38,538 nt of DNA, from assembly GCA_019113785.1 (NCBI GenBank), contig DXGT01000023.1:1-38538 (forward strand), in the 5' to 3' direction. Numbering within the stretch: the stretch's first letter is position 1; each line of letters opens with the position of its first letter. A program made the position numbers and the translations under genes. The notes beneath the pieces are model-generated. The model had not been told where the DNA came from. It saw only the letters and a program-made list of their open reading frames with translations, and searched no databases. Source of the DNA: Candidatus Ruthenibacterium merdigallinarum. GTDB lineage: Bacteria; Bacillota; Clostridia; Oscillospirales; Ruminococcaceae. Positions 22,993 to 31,382 of the stretch are shown piece by piece.

Positions 22993-24342
22993 TCAATACT
23001 TGGCAGCCTCGCTGTCCAGCGTCTCCAGCGCCTGCTCGGCCGTGGTCTGCTGCGTGAGGACCTTGTTCATCTCGATGGTGAACACGGCGTCCACAAAATC
23101 GCTCTTCAAATCGCAGTTGGAAGAGGTCACCTGCGTGGCCGCGTTGATCACTTCCGTGCACTCCGCGCGGGCGTCGGGCCACTGGGAACCGACGGTCGCG
23201 GGGGCGCCGCCCTGCTCGGCCAGGTAATCCTGCACTTCCTTGGAGACGACATAGCGCAGGAACTCCTTGGCGGCCTCGGGGTTGGGCGAGCCGCTGTACA
23301 CCGCCAGAGGCACGCCGCCGGCGGGCACGAACGTGCTGTCCAGCACGGCGCCCTCAATGTCGGGATACGCGAAGAAGCCCCAGGGGAAATCGTCGCCGGC
23401 CGTATCCGCCACTTCCGAGGGCATCCAGCTGGCGTTCAGGTACATGGCCGCCTCGCCCAGCGCAAACTCCTGCTGGCCGGCCGGGTACTTGTTGGTCGCC
23501 GTCTGCGGGGACATGTACTGCGACAGCTCCTCCATCGCCTCGAAGGTCTGCTTCACCTCGTCGGACTGCCACGCCGGGTCGGACGCGCTGGCGCTCAAAG
23601 CGGCGACGGTGTCCACGCCCACCATGCGGGCCAGATAGTTGTTGGGGATCATGGTCATGTAGGCGTCGTCGCAGGTGATCGCGTTGATGCCGGCGTCCTT
23701 CAGCTTCTGGCAGGCGTCCAGCAGCTCGTCCCAGGTGGTGGGCGTCTCGGTGATGCCGGCCTGCTCAAACAGGTCCTTGTTGTAGAAGAAGCCCACGACC
23801 CACGGGGCGATCTGGAGGCCGTAGTACTTGTCCTCGTCGAGGCCCGCCTTGGCCTGCGACTGCGCGTTGTACTGGTTCAGCACCGGCAGCAGGCTCTCGG
23901 CCACGGTCATGTCCTCCTGGCCCAGCGCCGGGCTCTCCATCATGTCGGTGATGTCCAGATAGCGGTCGGAGCTGACCTCATAGGAGAAGTTGTCCAGAAT
24001 ATCGATCTGCTCGCCGCCCTCCAGCGCGGGCCCCACGATGTCCTGGTTGGAGCGGCCCGTCCACTGGATCTCCACTTCGCAGTCGGGGTAGTCCTCCATA
24101 AACATGTCGGCGGCCTTCTGGATGGCCATGGCCTCCGGCTCGCCCTCGTTGTACATCGACCAGTAAACCACTTTGCCGGACAGGGCTTTGCCCGCCGTCT
24201 CGCCGCTCTGAGAAGCGGAATCGGCCGCAGCAGAGCCGGACGCCGCAGCCGCCGAGGACGACGAACCCGCAGCGCCGGAGCACCCGGCAAGCGTGCCCAG
24301 CGCCATCGTGAGCGCCAGACAGAGTGCCAACATCTTTTTCAT
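22993..24342 (-). CDS. Sugar-binding lipoprotein of ABC transporter
   Basis: A 449-residue family 1 extracellular solute-binding protein. The signal peptide ends in LAGC with Cys21 as the lipid anchor, followed by a Ser/Ala linker (22-52). The mature part VVYWSMYNEGEPEAMAIQ and the later TPTTWDELLDACQKLKDAGI segment are classic for CUT1 sugar binders. GGAGG precedes ATG 24342. Own promoter at about 24405. The ligand is probably an amino-sugar oligosaccharide, given the GH20 glycosidase upstream; this is an inference. Confidence 0.93.
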   Translation of the reverse strand: MKKMLALCLALTMALGTLAGCSGAAGSSSSAAAASGSAAADSASQSGETAGKALSGKVVYWSMYNEGEPEAMAIQKAADMFMEDYPDCEVEIQWTGRSNQDIVGPALEGGEQIDILDNFSYEVSSDRYLDITDMMESPALGQEDMTVAESLLPVLNQYNAQSQAKAGLDEDKYYGLQIAPWVVGFFYNKDLFEQAGITETPTTWDELLDACQKLKDAGINAITCDDAYMTMIPNNYLARMVGVDTVAALSASASDPAWQSDEVKQTFEAMEELSQYMSPQTATNKYPAGQQEFALGEAAMYLNASWMPSEVADTAGDDFPWGFFAYPDIEGAVLDSTFVPAGGVPLAVYSGSPNPEAAKEFLRYVVSKEVQDYLAEQGGAPATVGSQWPDARAECTEVINAATQVTSSNCDLKSDFVDAVFTIEMNKVLTQQTTAEQALETLDSEAAKY

Positions 24343-24404
24343 GTGCGTATCCTCCTAAATTTTTGTTGTGCGGCGGGGTGCGGCCCCCGCCGCCCGCTGT
24401 TATT

Positions 24405-24413
24405 AGTATAGCA
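24405..24413 (-). promoter_or_regulatory. Extended -10 promoter of the sugar ABC operon
   Basis: On the minus strand TGC followed by TATACT (24410-24405), about 60 bases upstream of the binding-protein start. No fitting -35 at 17 bases; a CTTTGCAAAG palindrome (about 24419-24428) lies where one would be and could be an operator. The rest of the 24343-24610 gap is AT-rich with no gene seen. Confidence 0.5.
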
Positions 24414-24610
24414 ATAAGCCTTTGCAAAGTATTTGTCTTTTTCGGCGGTTCTTTTACTGTTTTCCATTGAAGAACAAAAGAAAAACACTTTTTTTGCAGC
24501 AAAATAGACAAAACATGTAAAAGCCGACCAGCGGCATCGTCAAATTTTTATCCATTCAGTTTGCGCCGCATGCCTGCGAGGCAATCTAAAAGGACAAATA
24601 CAGACAACGA

Positions 24611-25885
24611 TCAAAGACGCACCGGCAGGCTGGCGCCGTCCTCCAGCCGCGAGCGCTCGGCCAGCAGGGACACAAGGTGGCTTTCGATCGAGCGCTCGAT
24701 CGAGGACTCCATCTCGTCGTCGCGGCCGCTGGCCAGCAGGTCGATGAATTCCTTCATCATCACGGCGTCGCCGCCGCCGTGCCCGGCCATCGAGCCGTCC
24801 GTCACATGCAGGTCGATCTCCTCTTTGTGGTCAAAGAAATCGTACCACGTCAGCCGGGACAGGTCCATATTGCCCTCCACGCAGCCGCGCGTGCCCATCA
24901 CCTTGATGGTGCGGTAGCACCGTTCGGTGAAGGCGCACGCGGTGAAGTTGATGGTTGCCCCGCCGTCCAGCGAGATGTTCACCACCTGATGGTCGGCCAC
25001 GTTGTTGTCGCAGTGGTACACGCAGCGGCCGTACGGGCCGGTGCGCAGCGCGCGCTCGATGCTCTCGGGCGTGGGGTGTGCGTCCAGCACGTTGATGGGC
25101 CAGTTCACGCGCCCCGCGCGCACGCTGGTGTGCCCGCTCTCCAGATAGTAGCGCACGGCGTCGTACGGGCAGCCGGCGCGCACCGGGCAGTCCCAGCAGC
25201 GCTCGGCCGCGCCCTGCGGCGCCTTGTCCGCGCGGAACAGGAAATTGCCGCCGTAGGAGCTGACAAACCGCGCCCGCTTGCCGCTCAGCCACAGCAGGAT
25301 GTCCATGTCGTGGCAGCACTTGGCCAGGATCATCGGGCTGGTGTCTTCGGCGCGCCGCCAGTTGCCGCGCACATAGCTGTGTGCGAAATGCCAGTAGCCG
25401 ATGTGCTCCATGGCCTGGATGGACACCACCTCGCCGATGCGCCCCTCGTCGATGATGCGCTTGAGGGTGTTGTAGAACGGCGTGTAGCGCAGCACATGGC
25501 ACACCGCCACATGGCGGTGGTACTGTTTGGCCATGCGCAGCACGGCAAGGCAGCCCTCCATGTCCACGGCCACGGGCTTTTCCAGCAGCAGGTGATAGCC
25601 CGCTTTCATGGCGGCCTCCGCGTGGGCCACATGCTGGCGGTCCTGCGTAGCGATCACCGCGGCGTTTGCCATCCGGGGCAGGGCGAACAGCTCCTCCGCC
25701 GTGGCAAAGCACCGCTCGGCGGGGATGTTCCACTCCGCCTGCGCCAGCGCCAGACGCTCCGGCCGGGGATCGGCCACCGCCACGATCTGCACCTCGTTCG
25801 GGTGCTCCTTGGCATAAGCGCCGTAAATGTCGTGGCCGCGGCCGCCCAGGCCGGCGATCACCATTGTGATTTTCGTTTTTTCCAT
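24611..25885 (-). CDS. Gfo/Idh/MocA-family oxidoreductase (Cys-rich insert)
   Basis: A 424-residue NAD(P)-dependent oxidoreductase. The Rossmann loop AGLGGRGHDIY (11-21), VADPRPERL (38-46) and the catalytic LLLEKPVAVD (99-108) are intact; HDMDILLWLSG (about 192-202) is typical. An insertion with CWDCPVRAGC (C230, C233, C239) may bind a metal or a cluster. ATG 25885 follows GGAAGGATGG; the in-frame ATG 25894 lies within the RBS. It is 28 bases after the GH20 gene, in one operon. Known members oxidise, reduce or epimerise sugars and some act as oxidative glycosidases. Confidence 0.87.
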   Translation of the reverse strand: MEKTKITMVIAGLGGRGHDIYGAYAKEHPNEVQIVAVADPRPERLALAQAEWNIPAERCFATAEELFALPRMANAAVIATQDRQHVAHAEAAMKAGYHLLLEKPVAVDMEGCLAVLRMAKQYHRHVAVCHVLRYTPFYNTLKRIIDEGRIGEVVSIQAMEHIGYWHFAHSYVRGNWRRAEDTSPMILAKCCHDMDILLWLSGKRARFVSSYGGNFLFRADKAPQGAAERCWDCPVRAGCPYDAVRYYLESGHTSVRAGRVNWPINVLDAHPTPESIERALRTGPYGRCVYHCDNNVADHQVVNISLDGGATINFTACAFTERCYRTIKVMGTRGCVEGNMDLSRLTWYDFFDHKEEIDLHVTDGSMAGHGGGDAVMMKEFIDLLASGRDDEMESSIERSIESHLVSLLAERSRLEDGASLPVRL

Positions 25886-25913
25886 ATCGACCATCCTTCC
25901 GTAACGCTCGCAG

Positions 25914-27785
25914 TTAAAACGCTTTGGACGCGCTTACGATCTCACGCCAGAAATACACGCCGTGCATCCGGCGGCTCCCCGCCTGCCGCAAAAGGGGCAG
26001 CCGGGGCTCCTCCAGCTCCTCCAGCCGCGCCACGCGGCCCTCGCAGTAATCCTCCGCCCGCTGCGCGGCCGCGCGCAGCCTCGCCTGTACGCCCGCCAGC
26101 CGCACCTCCAGCACTTCAAAGCCGAAGGGCCGGCACTCGGCCATCCACAAATTGCGCCAGGCCTCCAGCAGCTCGCCCGTATCGGCAGCCGCCTGCCGGG
26201 CCTGCGCCGACAGCGCGCGCAGCCGGGCTTTGTCGCCATCCGCATAGGCCCGGCACAGGCCGGCGCCCAGCTCGGCTTTGTTTTTCAGCACGCGCGCCAG
26301 CAGCTCGTAGAAGCGGTACAGCCCCTGCCAGCGGTCGCCCCGGCGGGCATACGCGCCGAATTCCTCCTCCAGCGCCGCATACGTGCGGGCAAAGCCCATG
26401 CCCTCGGCGTCCGCGTCAAAAATGCCCGCCAGCGGGTCCTGATACAATAGGAATTTCGCGGCGTTGGGCAGGTCGCTCGCCTCGTCCAGCAAATCGGTTT
26501 TATTGAAGGCGCTGATGCGCTGCAGCGCCCGGCCGTCCGCGCCCGCGCAGGCCTCCAGCCGGCGGCACAAAAACGCGTGGTCCAGCGTCTGCTCGTAGCA
26601 GAACTCCGCGTACGCCTGCAATCCCAGCAGCATGGCCTGCGGGCTGGTCTCGCCGCCGTCGTCGCCCCAGCTGGTGAGCAGCACGTTCTCCACGCCGTTT
26701 TCCAGGCACGCGCGCAGCGCGGGCTCGGCGTTTTTGAAAAACACATCGTAGTCGACGGCCGGCCCCAGCCAGGTCCACAACCCGCCCGCAAAGCGCAGCG
26801 GCGCTCGGAACTGCCGGTGCAGCTTCAAATAGCGGTCGTAAAAGCGCTGCTGGTCGTGATAGTAGTCCCAGTACACCAGCTCCACGTCCTGCGGGGCCTC
26901 GCGCAGCACCCATTCGGGGATCGAGATTTCGTCCTCGTAGTAATCGCCGTTCGCGCTGGCGCAGCGGAAATACATATCGCTCCACATCATGGGGGAAAAG
27001 CCGTACCGGTGCGCCAGCTCGCGCACGCGCTGCACATGGCGCAGCATGATGGAAAAGCTCTTTTGATAGCCGTGCTTTTTCAGATAGTTGCCCAGCCCCA
27101 GATTCATGGCCTCGTCCATGCCCAGATGGATCTTGTCCGTGCGGTAGCACGCCCGGCACTGACGCAGCATCGCCTCGATCAGGCGGTAGGTCTCGTCCTC
27201 GTCCGCCAATAGGACGTCCGGCGTGTCGCGCAGCGCAGCGCTGCTCTCCCAGTGCAGAAAGCGCTCCAGGTGCCCCAGCGTCTGGATGCAGGGAATAAGC
27301 TCGATGCCCAATTGCGCGGCGAACTCGTCCAGCGCCTTTAATTCCCCGGCGCGCCAGCGGCCCCGCAGATAGCCGAAAAACGGATAGCCCGGCAGCTCGT
27401 AGGTGTCCTCGGTGTACAGATACGCCTGGTTGTAGCCCATCAGCGCCAGGCGGCACAGCATGCGCCGCAGCGCCTCGGGCGTCATCACCGCATTGCGCGA
27501 CAGATCGAAGCTGGCGCCCAGCTGGTGGAACACGGGCGTCTCGCGGATGGAAAACGGCTCGCCCTTGGCCAGGTGCTCCTTGAGCAGCCCCAGCCCGCGG
27601 AAAAACTGCGCGCGGCTTTCGCCCTGCAGGAAAGCGGCCCCCCGGCCGTCCCAGCAGACGGACAGCGCAGGCCCTTCCCGCCACTCCACGGGCACGCCCT
27701 CCGTGCAAAGGAGGATCCCTTCGCCCTCCAGCATCCGCACCCCGGCCTCAAACGCCCGGGCGCTCTCTTTCAAACAGATCTGCAT
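25914..27785 (-). CDS. GH20 glycoside hydrolase, beta-N-acetylhexosaminidase type
   Basis: A 623-residue intracellular enzyme with no signal peptide. The GH20 TIM barrel is recognised by HQLGASFDLSRNAVMTPEAL (87-106), the LYTEDTYELPGYPFFGYL opening (123-140), LIPCIQTLGHLERFLHW (163-179) and the catalytic pair D224-E225 in HLGMDEAMNLG (220-230). Known GH20 enzymes use substrate-assisted catalysis to release terminal GlcNAc or GalNAc. The C-terminal third (about 440-623) is alpha-helical and not assigned. ATG 27785 has AGGAAG upstream; the longer start at 27848 is less likely. First gene of the operon with the Gfo/Idh enzyme, next to the sugar importer. Confidence 0.85.
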   Translation of the reverse strand: MQICLKESARAFEAGVRMLEGEGILLCTEGVPVEWREGPALSVCWDGRGAAFLQGESRAQFFRGLGLLKEHLAKGEPFSIRETPVFHQLGASFDLSRNAVMTPEALRRMLCRLALMGYNQAYLYTEDTYELPGYPFFGYLRGRWRAGELKALDEFAAQLGIELIPCIQTLGHLERFLHWESSAALRDTPDVLLADEDETYRLIEAMLRQCRACYRTDKIHLGMDEAMNLGLGNYLKKHGYQKSFSIMLRHVQRVRELAHRYGFSPMMWSDMYFRCASANGDYYEDEISIPEWVLREAPQDVELVYWDYYHDQQRFYDRYLKLHRQFRAPLRFAGGLWTWLGPAVDYDVFFKNAEPALRACLENGVENVLLTSWGDDGGETSPQAMLLGLQAYAEFCYEQTLDHAFLCRRLEACAGADGRALQRISAFNKTDLLDEASDLPNAAKFLLYQDPLAGIFDADAEGMGFARTYAALEEEFGAYARRGDRWQGLYRFYELLARVLKNKAELGAGLCRAYADGDKARLRALSAQARQAAADTGELLEAWRNLWMAECRPFGFEVLEVRLAGVQARLRAAAQRAEDYCEGRVARLEELEEPRLPLLRQAGSRRMHGVYFWREIVSASKAF

Positions 27786-27843
27786 GCGTCGCACTTCCTT
27801 CCGTGTTTTTGCAGCGGGCGCCGCCGTCTTTGGCGCCCCTTTC

Positions 27844-27849
27844 ATCATA
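27844..27849 (-). promoter_or_regulatory. Probable -10 box of the GH20 operon
   Basis: On the minus strand TATGAT, about 60 bases before the GH20 ATG; no good -35 was found. A GGGCGCC/GGCGCCC hairpin (about 27815-27838) is in the leader. The rest of the 27786-28051 gap contains A/T-rich runs and no gene I can support. Confidence 0.35.
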
Positions 27850-28051
27850 CCGTAAAACGCAAAAAAAATCAGGCCGTTTTTTTATCCTTTTCGGCGGGGA
27901 AAGCGCCTTTCTTTCCCGATGGCAATAAAACAACGCGGAGAGCGGTGCGCTTTCGCCGCCGGAAAAGCCAACTCTGCACGGCGCGCCGCGCGCCCGCGAC
28001 GCGCCGGTTTGGCGATTTTCGGTTCTTTTTTCATCCCTTCCGCCATTTTGT

Positions 28052-28080
28052 TTGACTCCGCCCGCGCGGCTTTTTATAAT
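28052..28080 (+). promoter_or_regulatory. Sigma-A promoter of the divergent Gfo/Idh gene
   Basis: TTGACT (28052-28057), 17-base spacer, TATAAT (28075-28080), about 70 bases before the start codon. Confidence 0.85.
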
Positions 28081-28148
28081 CTAGGTGAGAAAAGCCGCGC
28101 CGCCGCCCGCGCCGGGCGGGACGCTTTGCAAAGAGAGGGGATTTTGCC

Positions 28149-29300
28149 GTGAAGAAGATCGGGTTTATCGGCTACGGCCTGCGCAGCGAGACGATGATGA
28201 AGGCGTTTTCCGGCGTCGGCGCGCCTTTGGAGGTCGCCGCGGTGGCCGACCCGCGCGCGCAGGCGCTGCGCGTCGCGCTGGCCGGCGATGCGCGCTTTGC
28301 CGGCACGCGCTGGTACGAGGACGCGCAGCAGATGCTGGAGAGCGAGGCGCTGGACGCCGTTTTCATCGGCACGCGCTGCAATCTGCACACGCAGTACGCC
28401 GAGATGGCGCTGGCGCGTCGCCTGCCGCTGTTTCTGGAAAAACCCGTGTGCATCGACGAGGCGCAGTATGCGCGCCTGCTCGAGGCGTCCCGCGGGCAGC
28501 GCGGCCGGGTGCTCGTCTCGTTCCCGCTGCGCCTGACCTGCATCGTGCAGGAGATGAAGCGCCTCGCCGATTCCGGCGTTCTGGGGGACATCGTGTCCGT
28601 GCAGGCGGTGAACAACGTGCCCTACGGCAGCGTGTATTACCACAGCTGGTACCGCGACGAATCGCTCACCGGCGGCCTGTTTTTGCAGAAGGCCACCCAC
28701 GACCTCGACTATATCACCTACATCCTGGGCAAGCGCCCGTCGTCCGTTACGGCGCGCACCGCCAAAATGCACTTTAAGGGCGAGCGCCCCGCCGGCCTGC
28801 GCTGCCCGGACTGCCCGGACTATTACACCTGCCCCGAGAGCAGCTTTGCCGTGCAGCACTATCAAAAGCAGGAGCCCAGCGGCGAATGGTGCTGCTTTGC
28901 GCAGGACACCGGCAACGAGGACGTGGGCGCGGCCCTGTTCACCTGCCCGGACGGCACGCTGATCTCGTACCATCAGGTGTTCCTTGTCAAAAACGAGGCG
29001 GGCCGGCGCGGCGCGCGCTTCATCGGCACGCGCGCCAGCGCGGAGTTCGATTTCTACAGCGCCCGGCTGCGGGTGGACTACTACGACGGCCGGCACAGCG
29101 CCGTGCACCAGTTCCACTATCCCGAGGGGCTGGTCCACTTCGGCGGCGACGAGGAGCTGGCCAGGGCCTTCTGGGCCATGCTGGACGGCGCGCCCAGCGC
29201 CTCCGATCTCGAGCAGGGCCTCGCCAGCGCCGCCGCCTGCCTCGCGGCCCGGCGCTCCGCCCGGACCCGCAGCGAAACCGCCATCCGGTACGGGTTTTAA
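28149..29300 (+). CDS. Gfo/Idh/MocA-family oxidoreductase (second, Cys-rich)
   Basis: A 383-residue enzyme with a GFIGYGLRSETMMKAF opening (5-20), VADPRAQAL, and the catalytic FLEKPVCID (about 95-103). ATHDLDYITYILGKRP is typical. Like its neighbour on the other strand it has a Cys-rich insertion, CPDCPDYYTCPESS (about residues 219-232). The start is GTG 28149, with GAGAGGGG upstream. The two enzymes are clearly distinct in sequence but share this feature, which suggests linked chemistry on the sugar released by the GH20 enzyme. Ends at a 19-bp terminator. Confidence 0.86.
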   Translation: MKKIGFIGYGLRSETMMKAFSGVGAPLEVAAVADPRAQALRVALAGDARFAGTRWYEDAQQMLESEALDAVFIGTRCNLHTQYAEMALARRLPLFLEKPVCIDEAQYARLLEASRGQRGRVLVSFPLRLTCIVQEMKRLADSGVLGDIVSVQAVNNVPYGSVYYHSWYRDESLTGGLFLQKATHDLDYITYILGKRPSSVTARTAKMHFKGERPAGLRCPDCPDYYTCPESSFAVQHYQKQEPSGEWCCFAQDTGNEDVGAALFTCPDGTLISYHQVFLVKNEAGRRGARFIGTRASAEFDFYSARLRVDYYDGRHSAVHQFHYPEGLVHFGGDEELARAFWAMLDGAPSASDLEQGLASAAACLAARRSARTRSETAIRYGF

Positions 29301-29334
29301 AACCGTTTTTTGCCGCAAAACGGCCGGGCCGAAA

Positions 29335-29390
29335 AAATGAGACCGGCCCCCGAAGGAAGCGACTGCCGCTTCCTTCGGGGGCCGGTTTTT
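29335..29390. terminator. Strong terminator, 19-bp stem
   Basis: A perfect 19-bp stem (29342-29360 with 29368-29386) with a 7-base loop is followed by T5 on the plus strand; A-rich sequence before it gives TTTTTT on the minus strand for the convergent HerA-like gene. Confidence 0.93.
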
Positions 29391-29439
29391 GCATGTAATT
29401 TATAAGGGAAAGGGAACGGCGGCATTGCGCCGGCCGCGG

Positions 29440-31022
29440 TCAGCGCTTGAACAGCGTGCCCAGCAGGTTGCGGCCGATGCTGGCGCCCACGTTGCCGCCC
29501 AGCTTTTTGCCGAACGAGCCGAACCGCCCGCCCAGCATGTTGCCCAGCTGCCGGCCCAGCGTGCCCGCCGTGGTGGACGCCACGCTTTTGACGCTGCGCT
29601 CCAGGGCCCTGCGCTGGCGCTCCTCCTCCTTTTCCTGCTCTTTGGCGGCCTTCTTCTCGGCGGCAAGGCGGGCTTTCTCAGCCTCCTCCTGCGCCGCCTG
29701 CTCCTGCGCCTGCTGCTGCTTGCGGCGCTCCAGGAACTCAAAAGCGGAATCCGGGTCGGTGGCGGCGTTGTACTTGAGATACAGGTTGGACGTCTTGACG
29801 GCCTGATCGCGCTGGGCGTCGTCCAGCATGCCCATATAGCTCTCGGGCGGCAGCACCCAGGCGTGCTGGGCCATGCCGGGGACGCCCTTTTCGTCCAGCA
29901 GGGAGACCACGGCCTCACCGGTGCCCAGCTGCGAAAGCAGCTCCATGGTGTCGAAGGCGGGGTTCTCGCGGAAGGATTCCGCCGCGGCTTTCAGCACCTT
30001 GCGCTCCGCCGGGGTATAGGCGCGCAGCCCGTGCTCGATCTTGTTGCCCAGCTGCGAGGCGATCTCGTCCGGGATGTCCCCGGGCGACTGGGTGATGAAG
30101 AACAAGCCCACGCCCTTGGAGCGGATGAGTTTGATCATCTGCTCGATTTTTTCCATCAGCTCGCGGCTCGCGCTGCTGAACAGAAGGTGCGCCTCGTCAA
30201 AGAAGAACACGACGCGGGGCTTGTCCAGGTCGCCCACTTCCGGCAGGACCTCGAACAGCTCGGAGAGCAGATACAGCATGAAGGCGGAATACAGCCGCGG
30301 CTTGTTGATCAGGCTGCTGGAATCCAGCACGTTGATCGTGCCCTTGCCGGAGGGGTCGGTCGTGAAGAAATCCGCCACGTTGATCGCGGGCTCGCTGAAG
30401 AACTGATCCGCCCCTTCGCCCTCCAGCGCGACGATGGCGCGCACGATGGCCGCGACCGACTGCTTGGCGATGTGCCCGTACTCGGTCTCCAGCTCGGCGG
30501 CGTTCTCGCTGGCAAACTGCAAAATGGCCTTCAAGTCCTTCGTGTCGCACAAAAGCAGGTCCTCGTCGTCCGCGAGCTTGTAGACCACGGAGAGGATGTC
30601 CGACTGCGTGTCGTTCAGCCCCAGGATGCCGGCCATGAGCTGCGCCCGATCTCCGAGACGGTCGTGCGCAGCGGGATGCCCCGCTTGCCGTAAATGTCAA
30701 AGTATTGGGTGGGAAAGCCCTGGAAAGAAAAGCCGTCCTGCGCGAGGCCGAAGTGCTCGGCGCGCTTTTGCATGTCCTCGCTGTCCCGCCCGGGCTGGGA
30801 CATGCCGGAGAGGTCGCTCTTTACGTCCGCCAGAAACACCGGCACGCCCAGCGCCGAGAAAGATTCGGCCAGGACTTTCAGGGTCACCGTCTTACCGGTG
30901 CCCGTCGCGCCGCAGATGAACCCGTGGCGGTTGGCCATGCGCGGGTCAAGATAGATTTTTTCATTGAGGGAATCCCCGTTTTCTCCCGTCTTGGCAAAGT
31001 AGATTTTTCCGTCGCTGACCAT
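29440..31022 (-). pseudogene. HerA-like (DUF853) ATPase, frameshifted
   Basis: Two adjacent frames together encode one HerA/FtsK-type ATPase of the DUF853 family. The 5' part (31022 to about 30646) has the P-loop GATGTGKTVTLKVLAE and runs through RTTVSEIG, then shifts. The 3' part (to 29440) continues in another frame with LMAGILGLNDTQSDILS, Walker B VVFFFDEAHLLF, and a Lys/Glu/Ala-rich coiled segment. One C missing within the GGGCGCAG run near 30641-30648 explains the break (GGGCCGCAG would restore SEIGPQLMAG, the normal family sequence). It is either a recent mutation or a sequence error. No further stops disrupt either half. The role of this family is not well defined. Confidence 0.82.
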
Positions 31023-31309
31023 ACCCGAAGACCTCCGTTACTCGTTTCCTGTTTTCCATCGGCGTTGACAAATCCGGCAAAGCCGACAGCAAATGTCATA
31101 ACCATGATAATAGAAAAAACACACCGCGGCAAGACGCGCCGCGCAAATTCTCGGCCTTGGCCCCAAAAGGTCGGCAAAACGCACGGGGGAAGCGGGAGAA
31201 GGCGCTTGCGGAAATCCAGAGAAATCGGAGAGCAATGGGCCATATTGCACAAAAAGGCCCCCCGATATTCGCCCTTTTGCACCATCTTTTGCGCCGGAAG
31301 AAAAAGGCC
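31023..31309. other. Gene-free gap between HerA-like gene and Wadjet operon
   Basis: About 290 bases of moderate GC content with no convincing reading frame. Several short inverted repeats are visible, such as GCAAT/ATTGC near 31219-31236. This marks the left edge of the defence operon; no direct repeat or integration scar was recognised. Confidence 0.45.
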
Positions 31310-31338
31310 TTTTTATCGTACAAAGGAGATGATACACT
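31310..31338 (+). promoter_or_regulatory. Probable promoter of the Wadjet operon
   Basis: TACACT (31333-31338) with an upstream TGA (extended -10) and a weak TTTTTA (31310-31315) at 17 bases. A palindrome AAAAAGGCCTTTTT (31301-31314) overlaps the -35 region and could be an operator. The transcript would start about 38 bases before jetA. Confidence 0.42.
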
Positions 31339-31382
31339 GATAGTACATCGGAGAACCGCAGAATTGCAAAGGGATGTGCCTT

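Noticed and set aside
29440-31022. HerA-like gene as a member of the neighbouring defence system
   Set aside because: It is on the opposite strand, has a separate terminator, and DUF853-type ATPases are widespread outside defence loci.
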